This document shows, piece by piece, positions 7,433 to 16,848 of a stretch of DNA of 64,000 nt (its first letter is position 1; each line of letters begins with the position of its first letter). A model generated the notes under the pieces. That model did not search any database and was not told the DNA's origin. It saw only the letters and a program-made list of their open reading frames with translations. Source of the stretch: Zobellia amurskyensis (lineage in GTDB: Bacteria; Bacteroidota; Bacteroidia; Flavobacteriales; Flavobacteriaceae); the NCBI RefSeq assembly GCF_009725985.1, contig NZ_RCNR01000003.1, positions 1 through 64,000 on the forward strand, read 5' to 3'. Made by a program: the position numbers and the translations under genes.

Positions 7433-10400
7433 TTAGAAATTAGCTTTTAGACCTAAAATGAACGATTTTGTGATCAAGTACCCGCTTTGTTGTTCAGGGT
7501 CGATTCCATCGGGCAAACTGTCAAAAGAGAATAGGTCGTTACCAGAGGCATAAACCCTTAAACTTGTAAACGGTGAACTCTGCATAAAGTCAGAAGGTAA
7601 GGTATAACCCAAGGTGATATTCTTTATTCTTGTATAAGCTCCGTTTTTAAGCCAAAAGTCAGAGAATCGGTAATTATTACTAGATGAACTTTCGGATAAA
7701 CGCGGATACTCAGCATTCATGTTCTGTTCAGGTGTATTGTAATTACTGTAGTAGTTGTTGTCATAGATGCTATTGACAGCTTGCCAGTTATACAAGAAAG
7801 GACGAATATAACTTTCAGATAAATAGAACTTTTGTTTGCCAACACCTTGAACTGTAACCCCAAAATCAAAATTCTTGTACTTAAGGTTTATGGTTCCTCC
7901 ATATTGATATCTTGGTAATGACCCTCCTAAATGTTGCTTATCAAGCTCATTGATAACACCATCTGGCACACCATCTGGGCCACTAATATCTTTATAACGC
8001 ACATCACCTGGCATTACTGAAGCACTGGTAACAGCAGAATTGTCTATTTCTTCTTGAGACTGGTATATACCGTCCGATACATATCCGTACCATGATCTAA
8101 ACTCTTCACCTTCTTCCGAAATGACATTGCCGGAAATAAGTCGTTTATCGTTAATATCACCTACGGTTGACTTTGAATCAAATATGTTGGCAGAGACGGA
8201 ATAATTGAAATCACCAATACTATTTTTATACGATAGGGCCATTTCCCATCCTTCGGTCTTCATACTCCCGACATTTACGGTAGGATCTTCATAACCTATT
8301 AAAGAAGGTATACTTAAACTAAGTAACATATCTTCCGTATCCTTTATATAATAATCCGCCGTTAAGGACAAAGAACTGTTGAACATGGAAAGGTCTATAC
8401 CTACGTTTTTTGAAATTGTAGTTTCCCAAGTAACATCCTCTACCGCTAAGAACCTTTGTGCGGCAGAACGAACGGCTTCCACATCATTACCATTTGCAAT
8501 TAAAGCATTGCTAAATTGAAGTACGGAAAGGTATAAGTAGTTACCTAAACGATCGTTTCCTAAAGAACCGTAGGAAGCTCTAAATTTTAAGAAAGAGATG
8601 GTTTCGCTCAACGAATTCATAAACTTTTCGTTGGACAAGACCCAGCCTGCTGAAATAGATGGGAACGATCCCCATCTATGATCTTTACCAAAACGAGACG
8701 ACCCATCTCTACGTACATTGGCCTGTAAATAGTATGTGTCTTTATAGTCATAAGCCAACCTACCAAAATAAGAGGTATATGCATTCTCAGAGATAGTTGA
8801 TCCATTATCAAAGACACCATCGATAGGCGCTTGACTTAAGTAAGGGTATTCAGCGCTTACAAATTCATTTCCTCGCACACTTAGGGTTTCATAATCCGCA
8901 GAAAATTCTTCATAACCAAGAACCCCGCTTACGGAATGGTTTCCAAACTCCTTGTCATAATTTACGAGTGCCTGTGTGGTTAATGTTTTGTCATTAGTTC
9001 TATTTTCCAAGAGGTAGTTCTGACTATCATTATGGCCCGAAATATAATTAGGAACGCCTGTTTGATTAGGGTCATCATAATCCCAATATGGAATTGCTTT
9101 ATTGAAAAACTTGTATTTATTGAAGTTAAAATTAGGAGCTACATTTACTGATAGCTTTAAGCCTTCAACAGGTTTATAATAAGCCCCTACTTTACCGTAA
9201 AACAAATAGGACTCACTGGTCTGAAATCCTCCGCTTTGCAATACCGCATAAGCGTTTTCCCCAGATTTTCCACCGGCAAGACGTCCATCTTCCCATACCG
9301 CAGGATAATTAGGACCTGAATTTAAGGCCAAGTCAGTGGGATCTACAACAGGGTTGTTATTCGTTGTCAATTTTAAGGCAAAATCAATATTCGCTCCTAT
9401 TTTATCAGAAATTTTAATATCATTATTTATACGTGCAGTGTACCTATCCCAATCACTATTGTCGTATATGGCGTCTTGGTATTCGTAACCCATGGTAAGG
9501 TTAGATTTAATACGTTCAGAACCTCCGCTAATACTTATATTATGACGGTAACCGAACGATGCATTTTTTAAAATAAAATCTTGCCAATCCGTATCTGGAT
9601 ATTGATCAGGGTTTGTCAAGTGGTTTGCATCGTAATTGGAAATATAATCATTTGACCAAGTAGGGTCTTCTACTCCTGTATTTCCATTATCGTTCCATGC
9701 TTTCTCATTATCCATTTGAAGATAACGAGAGACACTTACATTTTCTCTGGTCTCGGTAGGGGTATTAACTATAACTTCTCCACTATAAGACACCCTATAG
9801 ACACCTTCTTTTCCTCGTTTAGTGGTAATTATAATAACTCCTGCCGCTGCTCTGGATCCGTAGAGGGAAGACGAGGCACCATCTTTAAGAACCGAAATAC
9901 TTTCAATCTGATCAGGATTTACGTCGTTAATATCATCTACGGGAACATCATCTACCAATATTAAAGGAGAACTATCGCCTTGTAAGGTGGTTATACCACG
10001 TATGTTGATTGTATTACCTGCTCCGGGAGCACCACTACTACGAGTTACGCTAACCCCAGCTACCGCACCTTGCAACGCGTTAGATACATTGGTTACATTT
10101 CTTGAGGTTACATCATCACCATCTACTACGCTAATCGACCCTGTAATGTCTTTTTTTGATTGAGTACCGTACCCTACAACTACAATCTCTTCTAAACTTG
10201 AAACGTTTTCCTCAAGAACCACCTCAACTTCATCTTGACTTTTAACGACTACCTCTTTGGCAGAAAAACCTATATAGGTCACCACCAAAACAGCATCTTC
10301 ATCAGACAGGTTAAGAATAAAATTACCATCGAAATCGGTTTGCGTACCATTATCAGTTCCCTTCTCAACCACTGAAGCTCCTGGCAAAGGAAAACCTGCG

Positions 10401-10585
10401 TTATCGAGCACACTTCCGGAAACGGATAAATCTTGCAGGGAAATTTCAGCACCCACATCGGGAATGGCAAATGATTGAAATTGAAAAAATAAAAGTACTA
10501 GAAATGACCAAAATGGAGCTATTCTAATTTTCTTTTTCACTAGGCCATATGCACAGGGTGAGTTACACTTAAGTTTTTGATTCAT
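7433..10585 (-). CDS. susC: SusC/RagA-family TonB-dependent outer-membrane transporter
   Basis: The 1050-residue protein has a signal peptide preceded by a long basic N-region (hydrophobic core at about 24-40). A carboxypeptidase-regulatory-like domain (about 52-130, SVSGSVLDNAGFPLPGASV) follows, then a TonB-box/plug region beginning EEIVVVGYGTQSKKDITGSIS with the family motif SSSLYGSRAAAGVIIITTKRG, and finally a 22-strand barrel. This is the full SusC/RagA arrangement and normal length. It imports glycans across the outer membrane using TonB energy, together with SusD. Transcription should start in the 334-bp gap to its right, where a perfect 16-bp LacI-type operator lies. Confidence 0.95.
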   Translation of the reverse strand: MNQKLKCNSPCAYGLVKKKIRIAPFWSFLVLLFFQFQSFAIPDVGAEISLQDLSVSGSVLDNAGFPLPGASVVEKGTDNGTQTDFDGNFILNLSDEDAVLVVTYIGFSAKEVVVKSQDEVEVVLEENVSSLEEIVVVGYGTQSKKDITGSISVVDGDDVTSRNVTNVSNALQGAVAGVSVTRSSGAPGAGNTINIRGITTLQGDSSPLILVDDVPVDDINDVNPDQIESISVLKDGASSSLYGSRAAAGVIIITTKRGKEGVYRVSYSGEVIVNTPTETRENVSVSRYLQMDNEKAWNDNGNTGVEDPTWSNDYISNYDANHLTNPDQYPDTDWQDFILKNASFGYRHNISISGGSERIKSNLTMGYEYQDAIYDNSDWDRYTARINNDIKISDKIGANIDFALKLTTNNNPVVDPTDLALNSGPNYPAVWEDGRLAGGKSGENAYAVLQSGGFQTSESYLFYGKVGAYYKPVEGLKLSVNVAPNFNFNKYKFFNKAIPYWDYDDPNQTGVPNYISGHNDSQNYLLENRTNDKTLTTQALVNYDKEFGNHSVSGVLGYEEFSADYETLSVRGNEFVSAEYPYLSQAPIDGVFDNGSTISENAYTSYFGRLAYDYKDTYYLQANVRRDGSSRFGKDHRWGSFPSISAGWVLSNEKFMNSLSETISFLKFRASYGSLGNDRLGNYLYLSVLQFSNALIANGNDVEAVRSAAQRFLAVEDVTWETTISKNVGIDLSMFNSSLSLTADYYIKDTEDMLLSLSIPSLIGYEDPTVNVGSMKTEGWEMALSYKNSIGDFNYSVSANIFDSKSTVGDINDKRLISGNVISEEGEEFRSWYGYVSDGIYQSQEEIDNSAVTSASVMPGDVRYKDISGPDGVPDGVINELDKQHLGGSLPRYQYGGTINLKYKNFDFGVTVQGVGKQKFYLSESYIRPFLYNWQAVNSIYDNNYYSNYNTPEQNMNAEYPRLSESSSSNNYRFSDFWLKNGAYTRIKNITLGYTLPSDFMQSSPFTSLRVYASGNDLFSFDSLPDGIDPEQQSGYLITKSFILGLKANF

Positions 10586-10919
10586 AATGATATATATTAG
10601 AGTTTGAATTAGTAAGCCTACTATTTTATTCTAGAAAAAAGAAGGATAAGAACTATCTTCACAATAACTAAACGTTTGCATCGAAAGCAGCAGTAATTAG
10701 ATTACCAGTTCACTAAAATAACAAAATTTTCATAAAGCGTGCTCGAACACGCTATTTTTTTCAAAATTCAACGCAAATTATTATACTATAATTGCTTTTT
10801 CTGCCTATTCACCTTCCAAAATCGAATGTATACTTTATAATTTTCAAGAATACAAGAAGTTTGAAAACAAAAATATTATGAACGGCTACTACTTTCCTGT
10901 AACGCAAAAACTGAAGCAT
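10586..10919. other. Regulatory gap upstream of susC
   Basis: No gene is supported here. The stretch separates the GH109 stop (10920) from the susC start (10585) and is very AT-rich. Its main recognisable feature is the operator at 10737-10752. I could not find an exact minus-strand TAnnTTTG -7 box, so the promoter itself is not placed. Confidence 0.5.
10737..10752. promoter_or_regulatory. Perfect LacI-type operator upstream of susC
   Basis: GCGTGCTCGAACACGC has the central CG and 8+8 layout of LacI-family operators; with one flanking base each side the A/T pair also matches, and only the C/A inner pair departs from strict symmetry (GCGTGYTCGARCACGC). Both half-sites recur in the pair of sites at 23307-23345 beside the LacI gene. 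It lies about 150 bp upstream of the susC start. Confidence 0.8.
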
Positions 10920-12335
10920 TTAACTATAAACTGAAGTATTTCCTGCTCCCTTTAAGCCAATATCGACGGGTTCATTTGATTTCCAGTTCCCTCTTGTAAA
11001 ATCGGGTACATCTATTGCGTTAGATCTATTCGCAATAGACTGTTCGCTTAATGGCCCTATTGCACTCCACAACGCCGCATCGTATACATCTTGATCTAGT
11101 GGTAGTCCGTTTCTTAGGCAATCTATCAACCGCCAATCCATAATAAAGTCCATTCCTCCATGTCCGCCAATTTTCTTGGCGAGTTTACCAACTTTCTTTA
11201 TAAGCTCTGGTGTGTACTTCTTTTCTACACTTTTCATTTCAGCATCCTTCAACCATTGATCGTTTACTGCAATTTTTCCGGGTGTAGGCCACTTTTGAGC
11301 AAAAGCTTTCGTACCACTTATCATGTGAATACGTGAATACGGTCTAGGTGAACTAACGTCATGCTGTACCATAATACTTCTTCCCATATTGGTTTTAATG
11401 AGCGTAGTATTCATATTGCCTCTAAAAGTTCTATTTGCGTACTCTGAAAAAAATGCATCATCCTTTGCATATTGTTTCGCTCTGTTCTGCATATCAAAAT
11501 CTGCAGATGACAAAGAGTTCAGGTAATCCATTCGATCACCTCTGTTGATATTCATTATCTGACATATCGGACCCAAACCATGGGTAGGGTACAAATTCCC
11601 GTTACGAGCGGCATTCTCCTCCAGTCTCCACATGCTCTCATAGCCCTCATTTTTATCAAAATTAAGGTCTAAAAGATTGTGAATATAAGCCCCTTCACCG
11701 TGAATTATTTCGCCAAAGTAATTTTGGCGGGCCATATTTAAAGTAAGCAATTCAAAAAAGTCATAACAGCAATTTTCCAGCATCATACAATGCTTCTTGG
11801 TACGCTCAGAAGTCTCCACCAATTCCCAGGCCTCATCTATCGTTTTTGCAGCTGGCACTTCAACTGCCACATGCTTATCAGATTCCATTGCATAAACAGC
11901 CATAGGAGTATGCCAATCCCAAGGCGTGGCAATATATATTAGATCTATATCGTCACGATCCACCATTTCTTTCCAGGCATAAGCGCTACCATAATATAAA
12001 TCAGGTTCATGATCGGTTCCCTTAAGTAGCTCCTTAGATTTCATAACACTTTCCTCTCTGAGGTCGCATAAAGCTTTAATCGAAACGCCTTCAATAAGAC
12101 TCATACGTTTAACCGCTCCTGGGCCACGCATTCCCAAACCTATAAATCCAATACGTACCTCATTAAGTTTTGGGGCGCTATAACCCGACATATTAAAGGA
12201 GGCCTCTGACGTACCGAACAATTTTAAATTAGATGATTTACTTTCAATGGATGGTGCCGAAAACACGTTAGCGCCAACTAAACCCAAAGCACCTACAGAG
12301 GACATCTTCATGAATTTTCTTCTTTTATTTTCCAT
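10920..12335 (-). CDS. GH109-type NAD-dependent alpha-N-acetylgalactosaminidase
   Basis: This 471-residue protein has a twin-Arg-like leader (KRRKFMKMSSVGALGLVG), a Rossmann NAD-binding site (RIGFIGLGMRGPG, about residues 61-73) and the Gfo/Idh/MocA C-terminal domain. Motifs typical of GH109 rather than ordinary dehydrogenases include YIATPWDWHTPMA, VEVPAAKTIDEAW and MLENCCYDFFELLTLNMAR, and the GHGGMDF stretch near the C-terminus. GH109 enzymes cleave alpha-GalNAc by a transient 3-keto (NAD-dependent) mechanism and are exported with bound cofactor, which fits the Tat-like leader. It is the last gene of the nine-gene operon and would feed GalNAc to the kinase/epimerase genes upstream. Activity on other alpha-glycosides is possible. 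Confidence 0.88.
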   Translation of the reverse strand: MENKRRKFMKMSSVGALGLVGANVFSAPSIESKSSNLKLFGTSEASFNMSGYSAPKLNEVRIGFIGLGMRGPGAVKRMSLIEGVSIKALCDLREESVMKSKELLKGTDHEPDLYYGSAYAWKEMVDRDDIDLIYIATPWDWHTPMAVYAMESDKHVAVEVPAAKTIDEAWELVETSERTKKHCMMLENCCYDFFELLTLNMARQNYFGEIIHGEGAYIHNLLDLNFDKNEGYESMWRLEENAARNGNLYPTHGLGPICQIMNINRGDRMDYLNSLSSADFDMQNRAKQYAKDDAFFSEYANRTFRGNMNTTLIKTNMGRSIMVQHDVSSPRPYSRIHMISGTKAFAQKWPTPGKIAVNDQWLKDAEMKSVEKKYTPELIKKVGKLAKKIGGHGGMDFIMDWRLIDCLRNGLPLDQDVYDAALWSAIGPLSEQSIANRSNAIDVPDFTRGNWKSNEPVDIGLKGAGNTSVYS

Positions 12336-12384
12336 GAAATAAAAAGATTTTAATTATTAATAAAATATTGACCCTAGATAAACG

Positions 12385-14331
12385 CTATGTCATCTTTTCA
12401 AGATAACACCGCACCTCAAATAGTCTAGCCAAATCATCCCCGTTAGTTCTGCTTACCCGAATACGCATTGACTTGATTGCTTCCTGCCCAAAAGTATGCT
12501 TGGCCAATCTCAAGTAATTATCATTGACTTCTGCTACCACTTTCTTGTTACCGCTTGCAGTTTCTACTTCAATACTGTAATCTGCAATCGTTTCGGGTTG
12601 TGGGCCGCGTACTTGGTCATTATAGACCCAATCTTGAGGAGACATGCGTAAAAATCTGTTTAAACCGGTGTCAAAAGTGAGTTGAACGGTATTGACGGTT
12701 ACCGGTTTTTTCCAATTTAAGGAAATCCATTGCTCGCCTTGTTTCATTGAAGCTTGCCATTGGTGCACCTTCCCATCGGCAATATCACGGTTAATACCAT
12801 CTATAATGTTCGTGTCTTTACCATTTTTTGTTTGCGATGAGCTTTTCACCTTTGCAGCTCTGGCCAAATCATCCTCATCTTCATTTTGAACTCCTAAAAT
12901 ACCTTGGTCTTGTTTTAAAAGAAGTTGCTGCAGACCCTTAATCTCATCAGTACTTGCAGTCAATTTTTGCGGGGTGATTTTCTTATTTAAACAATACGCC
13001 ATTGCAGTACCTATGGCCTGCCCCAAGAGAGCACAGGTAGCCATTACCCGCGTAGATGAAAGCGCTACATGTGAAACGCTTATATTTCGTCCTGCGAAAA
13101 GCAAATTAGAAATACTATTACTATACAAAGAGCGGAACGGAATAGAGTACGGTTCTTTTAAGGGAATTGAGACATACGGCACATCTCCGGTAGTGTCCAT
13201 ACCCCCAGGTGGGTGGTCATCAAGAGGCCATCCTCCATAAGCTACTCGATCTTCAAAGAGGGTTGCGGCTTGTACATCTTGTTGCTTCATTATATATGGG
13301 CCTTCTATACGACGACTTTCCCGTTTTCCAGGAATCATGCCTACCCAAGACAATGCCCAATTCTCAGATTCAGGGTGGTTGCCAGAGTTTTTGATATAGT
13401 CCCAAACACCAAAGAGTGTAGCCAATAAGTCATGCCGGTTCTGTTGTCCATCCCTTACAATATCAATAGAACCACCAAGCTCTAACCACCAATATCCATA
13501 CTCATAAGATCCAATATTACGATGAACAAAGTCTTTTGTGGTATATTTTCTAGCCCATACCGGCGGTGTATATGGCATTGCTTTCTCATGTGGTTGCGCC
13601 ATGAACAAGAGGCTGTTTCCCATAGTTTTTTGATCGGCCACATCTACCGCCAAAGATTCATTAAAGGTAGACTTTGCTTCGCGCCCACGCATATAATTCG
13701 CCCCTGCCTTGGCCGCTATGGAACCATCACCCGTACAATCGGAAAAATAGGTTGCTGTTATCTCTGAAATTTCTTCGGTAGGGGAACACAATCCCCATAC
13801 CTTTTTAATTTTTCCATTAGATACTTCAACATCATAGAAAGATGTGTCCAATAAGAGGGTAATATTCGGTTCTGAGACAATCTTGTCATAGAGTACAAAA
13901 TCCCACATTTCATATGAACGTTGAGGATTTGTTACGGCTTCGGTAAGTACCAATTCCTCTAATATTCCGGTCTCGCGCCAAACCTGTTTCAGCTGGCTTG
14001 CGCCTGATATGTGCATACGAATCTCACTACTGGCGTTACCACCTAATCGTGAACGATCTTGCATTAAAAGAACTTTACTGCCGTTACGGGCAGCAGCTAT
14101 TGCTGCACAAATACCCGACATACCACCGCCTACAATACATACATCAACATTATATTGCACCTTCTCGTAGGCTTTTGTCTTCGTTAGAAATTCTAACGTT
14201 TTGATCTCTTCCTCACCATCAAGTGGGAAGCCTGTGTTGCTGTTGGCAAAAAGTGTAGTGATAGGACCACCCAGGGCCATTGCCCCGGAACTTACACCTA
14301 GTTTTTTTAAAAACCCTCTCCTTTTATTCAT
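12385..14331 (-). CDS. Exported FAD-dependent oxidoreductase with C-terminal beta domain
   Basis: The 648-residue product has a twin-Arg-like leader (NKRRGFLKKLGVSSGAMALGG). A classic FAD-binding fold follows (VDVCIVGGGMSGICAAIAAARNG, about residues 63-85), with GGNASSEIRMHI and a second nucleotide-contact region (FSDCTGDGSIAAKAGA, about 193-209), as in the FAD_oxidored group. The last 140 residues (from about WQASMKQGEQWISLNW) look like a discoidin-type carbohydrate-binding beta sandwich. It lies between GH109 and a possible flavin-binding protein in the same operon. An extracytoplasmic sugar oxidation or reduction linked to the redox chemistry of GH109 is a reasonable inference; the substrate is unknown. 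Confidence 0.85.
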   Translation of the reverse strand: MNKRRGFLKKLGVSSGAMALGGPITTLFANSNTGFPLDGEEEIKTLEFLTKTKAYEKVQYNVDVCIVGGGMSGICAAIAAARNGSKVLLMQDRSRLGGNASSEIRMHISGASQLKQVWRETGILEELVLTEAVTNPQRSYEMWDFVLYDKIVSEPNITLLLDTSFYDVEVSNGKIKKVWGLCSPTEEISEITATYFSDCTGDGSIAAKAGANYMRGREAKSTFNESLAVDVADQKTMGNSLLFMAQPHEKAMPYTPPVWARKYTTKDFVHRNIGSYEYGYWWLELGGSIDIVRDGQQNRHDLLATLFGVWDYIKNSGNHPESENWALSWVGMIPGKRESRRIEGPYIMKQQDVQAATLFEDRVAYGGWPLDDHPPGGMDTTGDVPYVSIPLKEPYSIPFRSLYSNSISNLLFAGRNISVSHVALSSTRVMATCALLGQAIGTAMAYCLNKKITPQKLTASTDEIKGLQQLLLKQDQGILGVQNEDEDDLARAAKVKSSSQTKNGKDTNIIDGINRDIADGKVHQWQASMKQGEQWISLNWKKPVTVNTVQLTFDTGLNRFLRMSPQDWVYNDQVRGPQPETIADYSIEVETASGNKKVVAEVNDNYLRLAKHTFGQEAIKSMRIRVSRTNGDDLARLFEVRCYLEKMT

Positions 14332-14364
14332 CGTATCTGTTTTTAAACCGTTATTATCTTCAAT

Positions 14365-15438
14365 TTAATTTTTAGTATCCTCAACTAATTTTCTTGCATA
14401 AGGGGCAAACTTAATATTGCTTTCAGAAACTTTCTTGAGATGTATTATGTCTTCCTTTGTTAAAGCTGACGTACTGCCACTTATGATTGAGCTCAACTTC
14501 TTATATTGACTTTCTTTTAAAGCCGACAGTTTATCTAAGAGTCTAGTAACACTGCCCGAAACAAGTTTTGTTGAGCTTAACCCGTTTAAAATTTCGTTTT
14601 GCATCTCAAAATTTTTTGAGTCGAGCAGACCGATCAACTGGCTTTGAATTTGGGTATCTGCCCACATATGAGGTGTCAATTTGGCTATGGCAAAAAAGGG
14701 TACATATTCTTGACCATTTTTGATAAGGGAAACCAACAGATTGGGGTATTCTTCAGCATCTTGGGCTATGTGTCGCATACCATACATTTGTAGCGCATAC
14801 CTATTTGAACGAATCATCTTTACAAACAGTTCTTCATTCTGCACATTCGTGGTATGATTCTCAATTTTACTCGCAATGGTACCATTTACAATATTCCATA
14901 ATGTATGTGTACTGTAAACTGCCCCTTGTACAACTTCGTCCTTTAACGCAGGATAGGTTGCACCCGCCATACCATCTATTACAGAAGAGTAGACCGAATT
15001 ATTTTTGTCGATTAAATCTAAGGGAGCATAATTGGCGAGCGGCGATGTTTTATCGGCCAATATTTTCTGCAACTTTATATGATCCTCAGCTGTAAACAAA
15101 TCATGTTCAAACTTTGTGAAAGGGTCTGAGGCTACCTCTTTATACTCTATAAAATTGCCAAGCAAATCCCAATAGAGGTGAAATTTCAAATCGTAACAAA
15201 CACCATCTTCACAAACCGGACTTTCAATATATGCGTAATATCTATCTGGCAAAGAATCTGTATCATAAATTAAATCTACGGTTACAGGTATGGAATCTTT
15301 TATATATGCCGTAAAAACAGGCTCACCCTTTCTTTCTTGAAAATTTTCCGGTACAGAATACGCCAAAAATTGTACAGCAATCAGTAGAAATAAACCAACT
15401 GTTGCCAAACGTCTGAATGTATCCCGTGCTATTCTCAA
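14365..15438 (-). CDS. Exported protein with FMN-binding-like segment and helical repeats
   Basis: The 357-residue protein has an N-terminal signal or anchor helix (about 10-28, LATVGLFLLIAVQFLAYS). Its middle contains PVCEDGVCYDLKFHLYWDLLGNF and then DGMAGATYPALKDEVVQGAVY near residue 155. The latter resembles the (S/D)GAT-x-(T/S) covalent FMN site of NqrC/RnfG-type domains, but the match is loose. From about residue 200 onward it looks like short alpha-helical (HEAT-like) repeats. It sits 33 bp before the FAD oxidoreductase in the same operon, so an electron-transfer partner is a sensible hypothesis. I would treat the function as unknown. Confidence 0.6.
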   Translation of the reverse strand: MRIARDTFRRLATVGLFLLIAVQFLAYSVPENFQERKGEPVFTAYIKDSIPVTVDLIYDTDSLPDRYYAYIESPVCEDGVCYDLKFHLYWDLLGNFIEYKEVASDPFTKFEHDLFTAEDHIKLQKILADKTSPLANYAPLDLIDKNNSVYSSVIDGMAGATYPALKDEVVQGAVYSTHTLWNIVNGTIASKIENHTTNVQNEELFVKMIRSNRYALQMYGMRHIAQDAEEYPNLLVSLIKNGQEYVPFFAIAKLTPHMWADTQIQSQLIGLLDSKNFEMQNEILNGLSSTKLVSGSVTRLLDKLSALKESQYKKLSSIISGSTSALTKEDIIHLKKVSESNIKFAPYARKLVEDTKN

Positions 15439-15449
15439 GATGAAAAATT

Positions 15450-16835
15450 TTAAATTAAGTCTATTATAGTTTCAATCATTAATTGCGCCAAATCTGATGC
15501 TCTTTTAATTGATGTACTTTCGGCATAAATCCGGATAATGGGTTCGGTATTCGATTTACGCATGTGCACCCACTCACCATTTTTGAAATTTATTTTTGTT
15601 CCATCGATTATATCGAGTTTTTCATTTGCATATACCTTTTGAATCTGAACAAAAACAGCATCAATATCTGAATCCGGCGGAAGCTCCATTTTTTCTTTCG
15701 CTATAAAATAGGAAGGATATGATGTCCGCAATTCTTTGCATGACATACTGGACTCTGCCAATAAGGATAAGAAAAGCGCAACCCCTACCAGCGCGTCTCG
15801 ACCGTTGTGCGCTTCAGGATAAATCACTCCACCATTACCTTCACCGCCAATAACAGCATTCACCGACTTCATTTTCTTCACTACATTAACCTCTCCGACA
15901 GCGCTTGAAAAATGCTGCCCCTTGTGCTTTAAGGTAATATTTTTTAATGCCCTTGTGGAAGATAAATTAGAAACGGTATTTCCAGCTTTCTTTCCTAAAA
16001 CATAATCTGCGCAAGCCACCAAAGTATACTCTTCACCAAACATGGTGCCGTCTTCATTCACCAATGCCAAGCGATCCACATCTGGGTCTACCACGATACC
16101 AAAATCCGCCTTTTCTTTGACTACCAAAGAAGATATTTCTGTTAAATGTTCTTCTAACGGTTCAGGATTATGCGGAAAATTTCCTGATGGATCACAATAT
16201 AATTTTACACATTCAACGCCTAGCTTTTCTAACAAAGCGGGTATAGCTATACCCCCGGCAGAGTTTACCGCATCTAAAACCACCTTATATTTTTTCCGCT
16301 TAATAGCTTCTATTGCAACTACATCAAGAGCTAATACCTGTTCTACATGCTCTTCTATGGCGTTGTGCTTGGTAGTGGTTTTACCTAAGTCACCGACCTT
16401 AACAAAATTAAAATCTTCGTTATGCGCAAGCTTAATAATTGCTTCACCGTGTTTCGCATTTAGAAATTCACCTTTGTCATCCAATAATTTCAGGGCATTC
16501 CAATGACCAGGATTATGGCTTGCCGTTACCACAATGCCTCCTTGTGCCTTCTCGGCCACTACCATCACTTCAACAGTTGGGGTAGTCGACAACCCTAAAT
16601 CGACTATATCAATACCTAGTGCCATAAGTGTATCAGCAACTAGGCCGCTAATCAAAGAACCGGATACTCGGGCATCTCGGCCTATCACAACTTGGACAAT
16701 TTCACTATTCGATTGCTTTTTTAACCACGTACCGTAAGCGGCAGCGAATTTCACTGTATCTATAGGTGTTAGGTTGTCTCCGGGAATTCCTCCAATCGTA
16801 CCCCTTATTCCCGATATAGATTTTATTAATGTCAT
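15450..16835 (-). CDS. glmM: Phosphoglucosamine mutase-type phosphohexomutase
   Basis: The 461-residue protein shows the alpha-D-phosphohexomutase signature: phosphoserine loop VVTASHNPGHWNALK (about residues 100-114), Mg-binding loop VDPDVDRLALV (about 250-260), sugar-binding GGEGNGGVIYPE (about 331) and a C-terminal phosphate loop with RKSNTEPIIRIYAES. The N-terminus (SISGIRGTIGG) matches Flavobacteriia GlmM-like proteins. In the housekeeping role it makes GlcN-1-P; in this operon it could instead convert GlcNAc-1-P made by the kinase into the 6-phosphate used by the NagB fusion. Whether another glmM exists in the genome cannot be seen here. Confidence 0.88.
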   Translation of the reverse strand: MTLIKSISGIRGTIGGIPGDNLTPIDTVKFAAAYGTWLKKQSNSEIVQVVIGRDARVSGSLISGLVADTLMALGIDIVDLGLSTTPTVEVMVVAEKAQGGIVVTASHNPGHWNALKLLDDKGEFLNAKHGEAIIKLAHNEDFNFVKVGDLGKTTTKHNAIEEHVEQVLALDVVAIEAIKRKKYKVVLDAVNSAGGIAIPALLEKLGVECVKLYCDPSGNFPHNPEPLEEHLTEISSLVVKEKADFGIVVDPDVDRLALVNEDGTMFGEEYTLVACADYVLGKKAGNTVSNLSSTRALKNITLKHKGQHFSSAVGEVNVVKKMKSVNAVIGGEGNGGVIYPEAHNGRDALVGVALFLSLLAESSMSCKELRTSYPSYFIAKEKMELPPDSDIDAVFVQIQKVYANEKLDIIDGTKINFKNGEWVHMRKSNTEPIIRIYAESTSIKRASDLAQLMIETIIDLI

Positions 16836-16848
16836 ATAAGATTAAATT

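Noticed and set aside
16042-16506. A 154-codon plus-strand ORF
   Set aside because: It is antisense to glmM, and its Ser/Thr-rich composition is that of a reverse-strand shadow.
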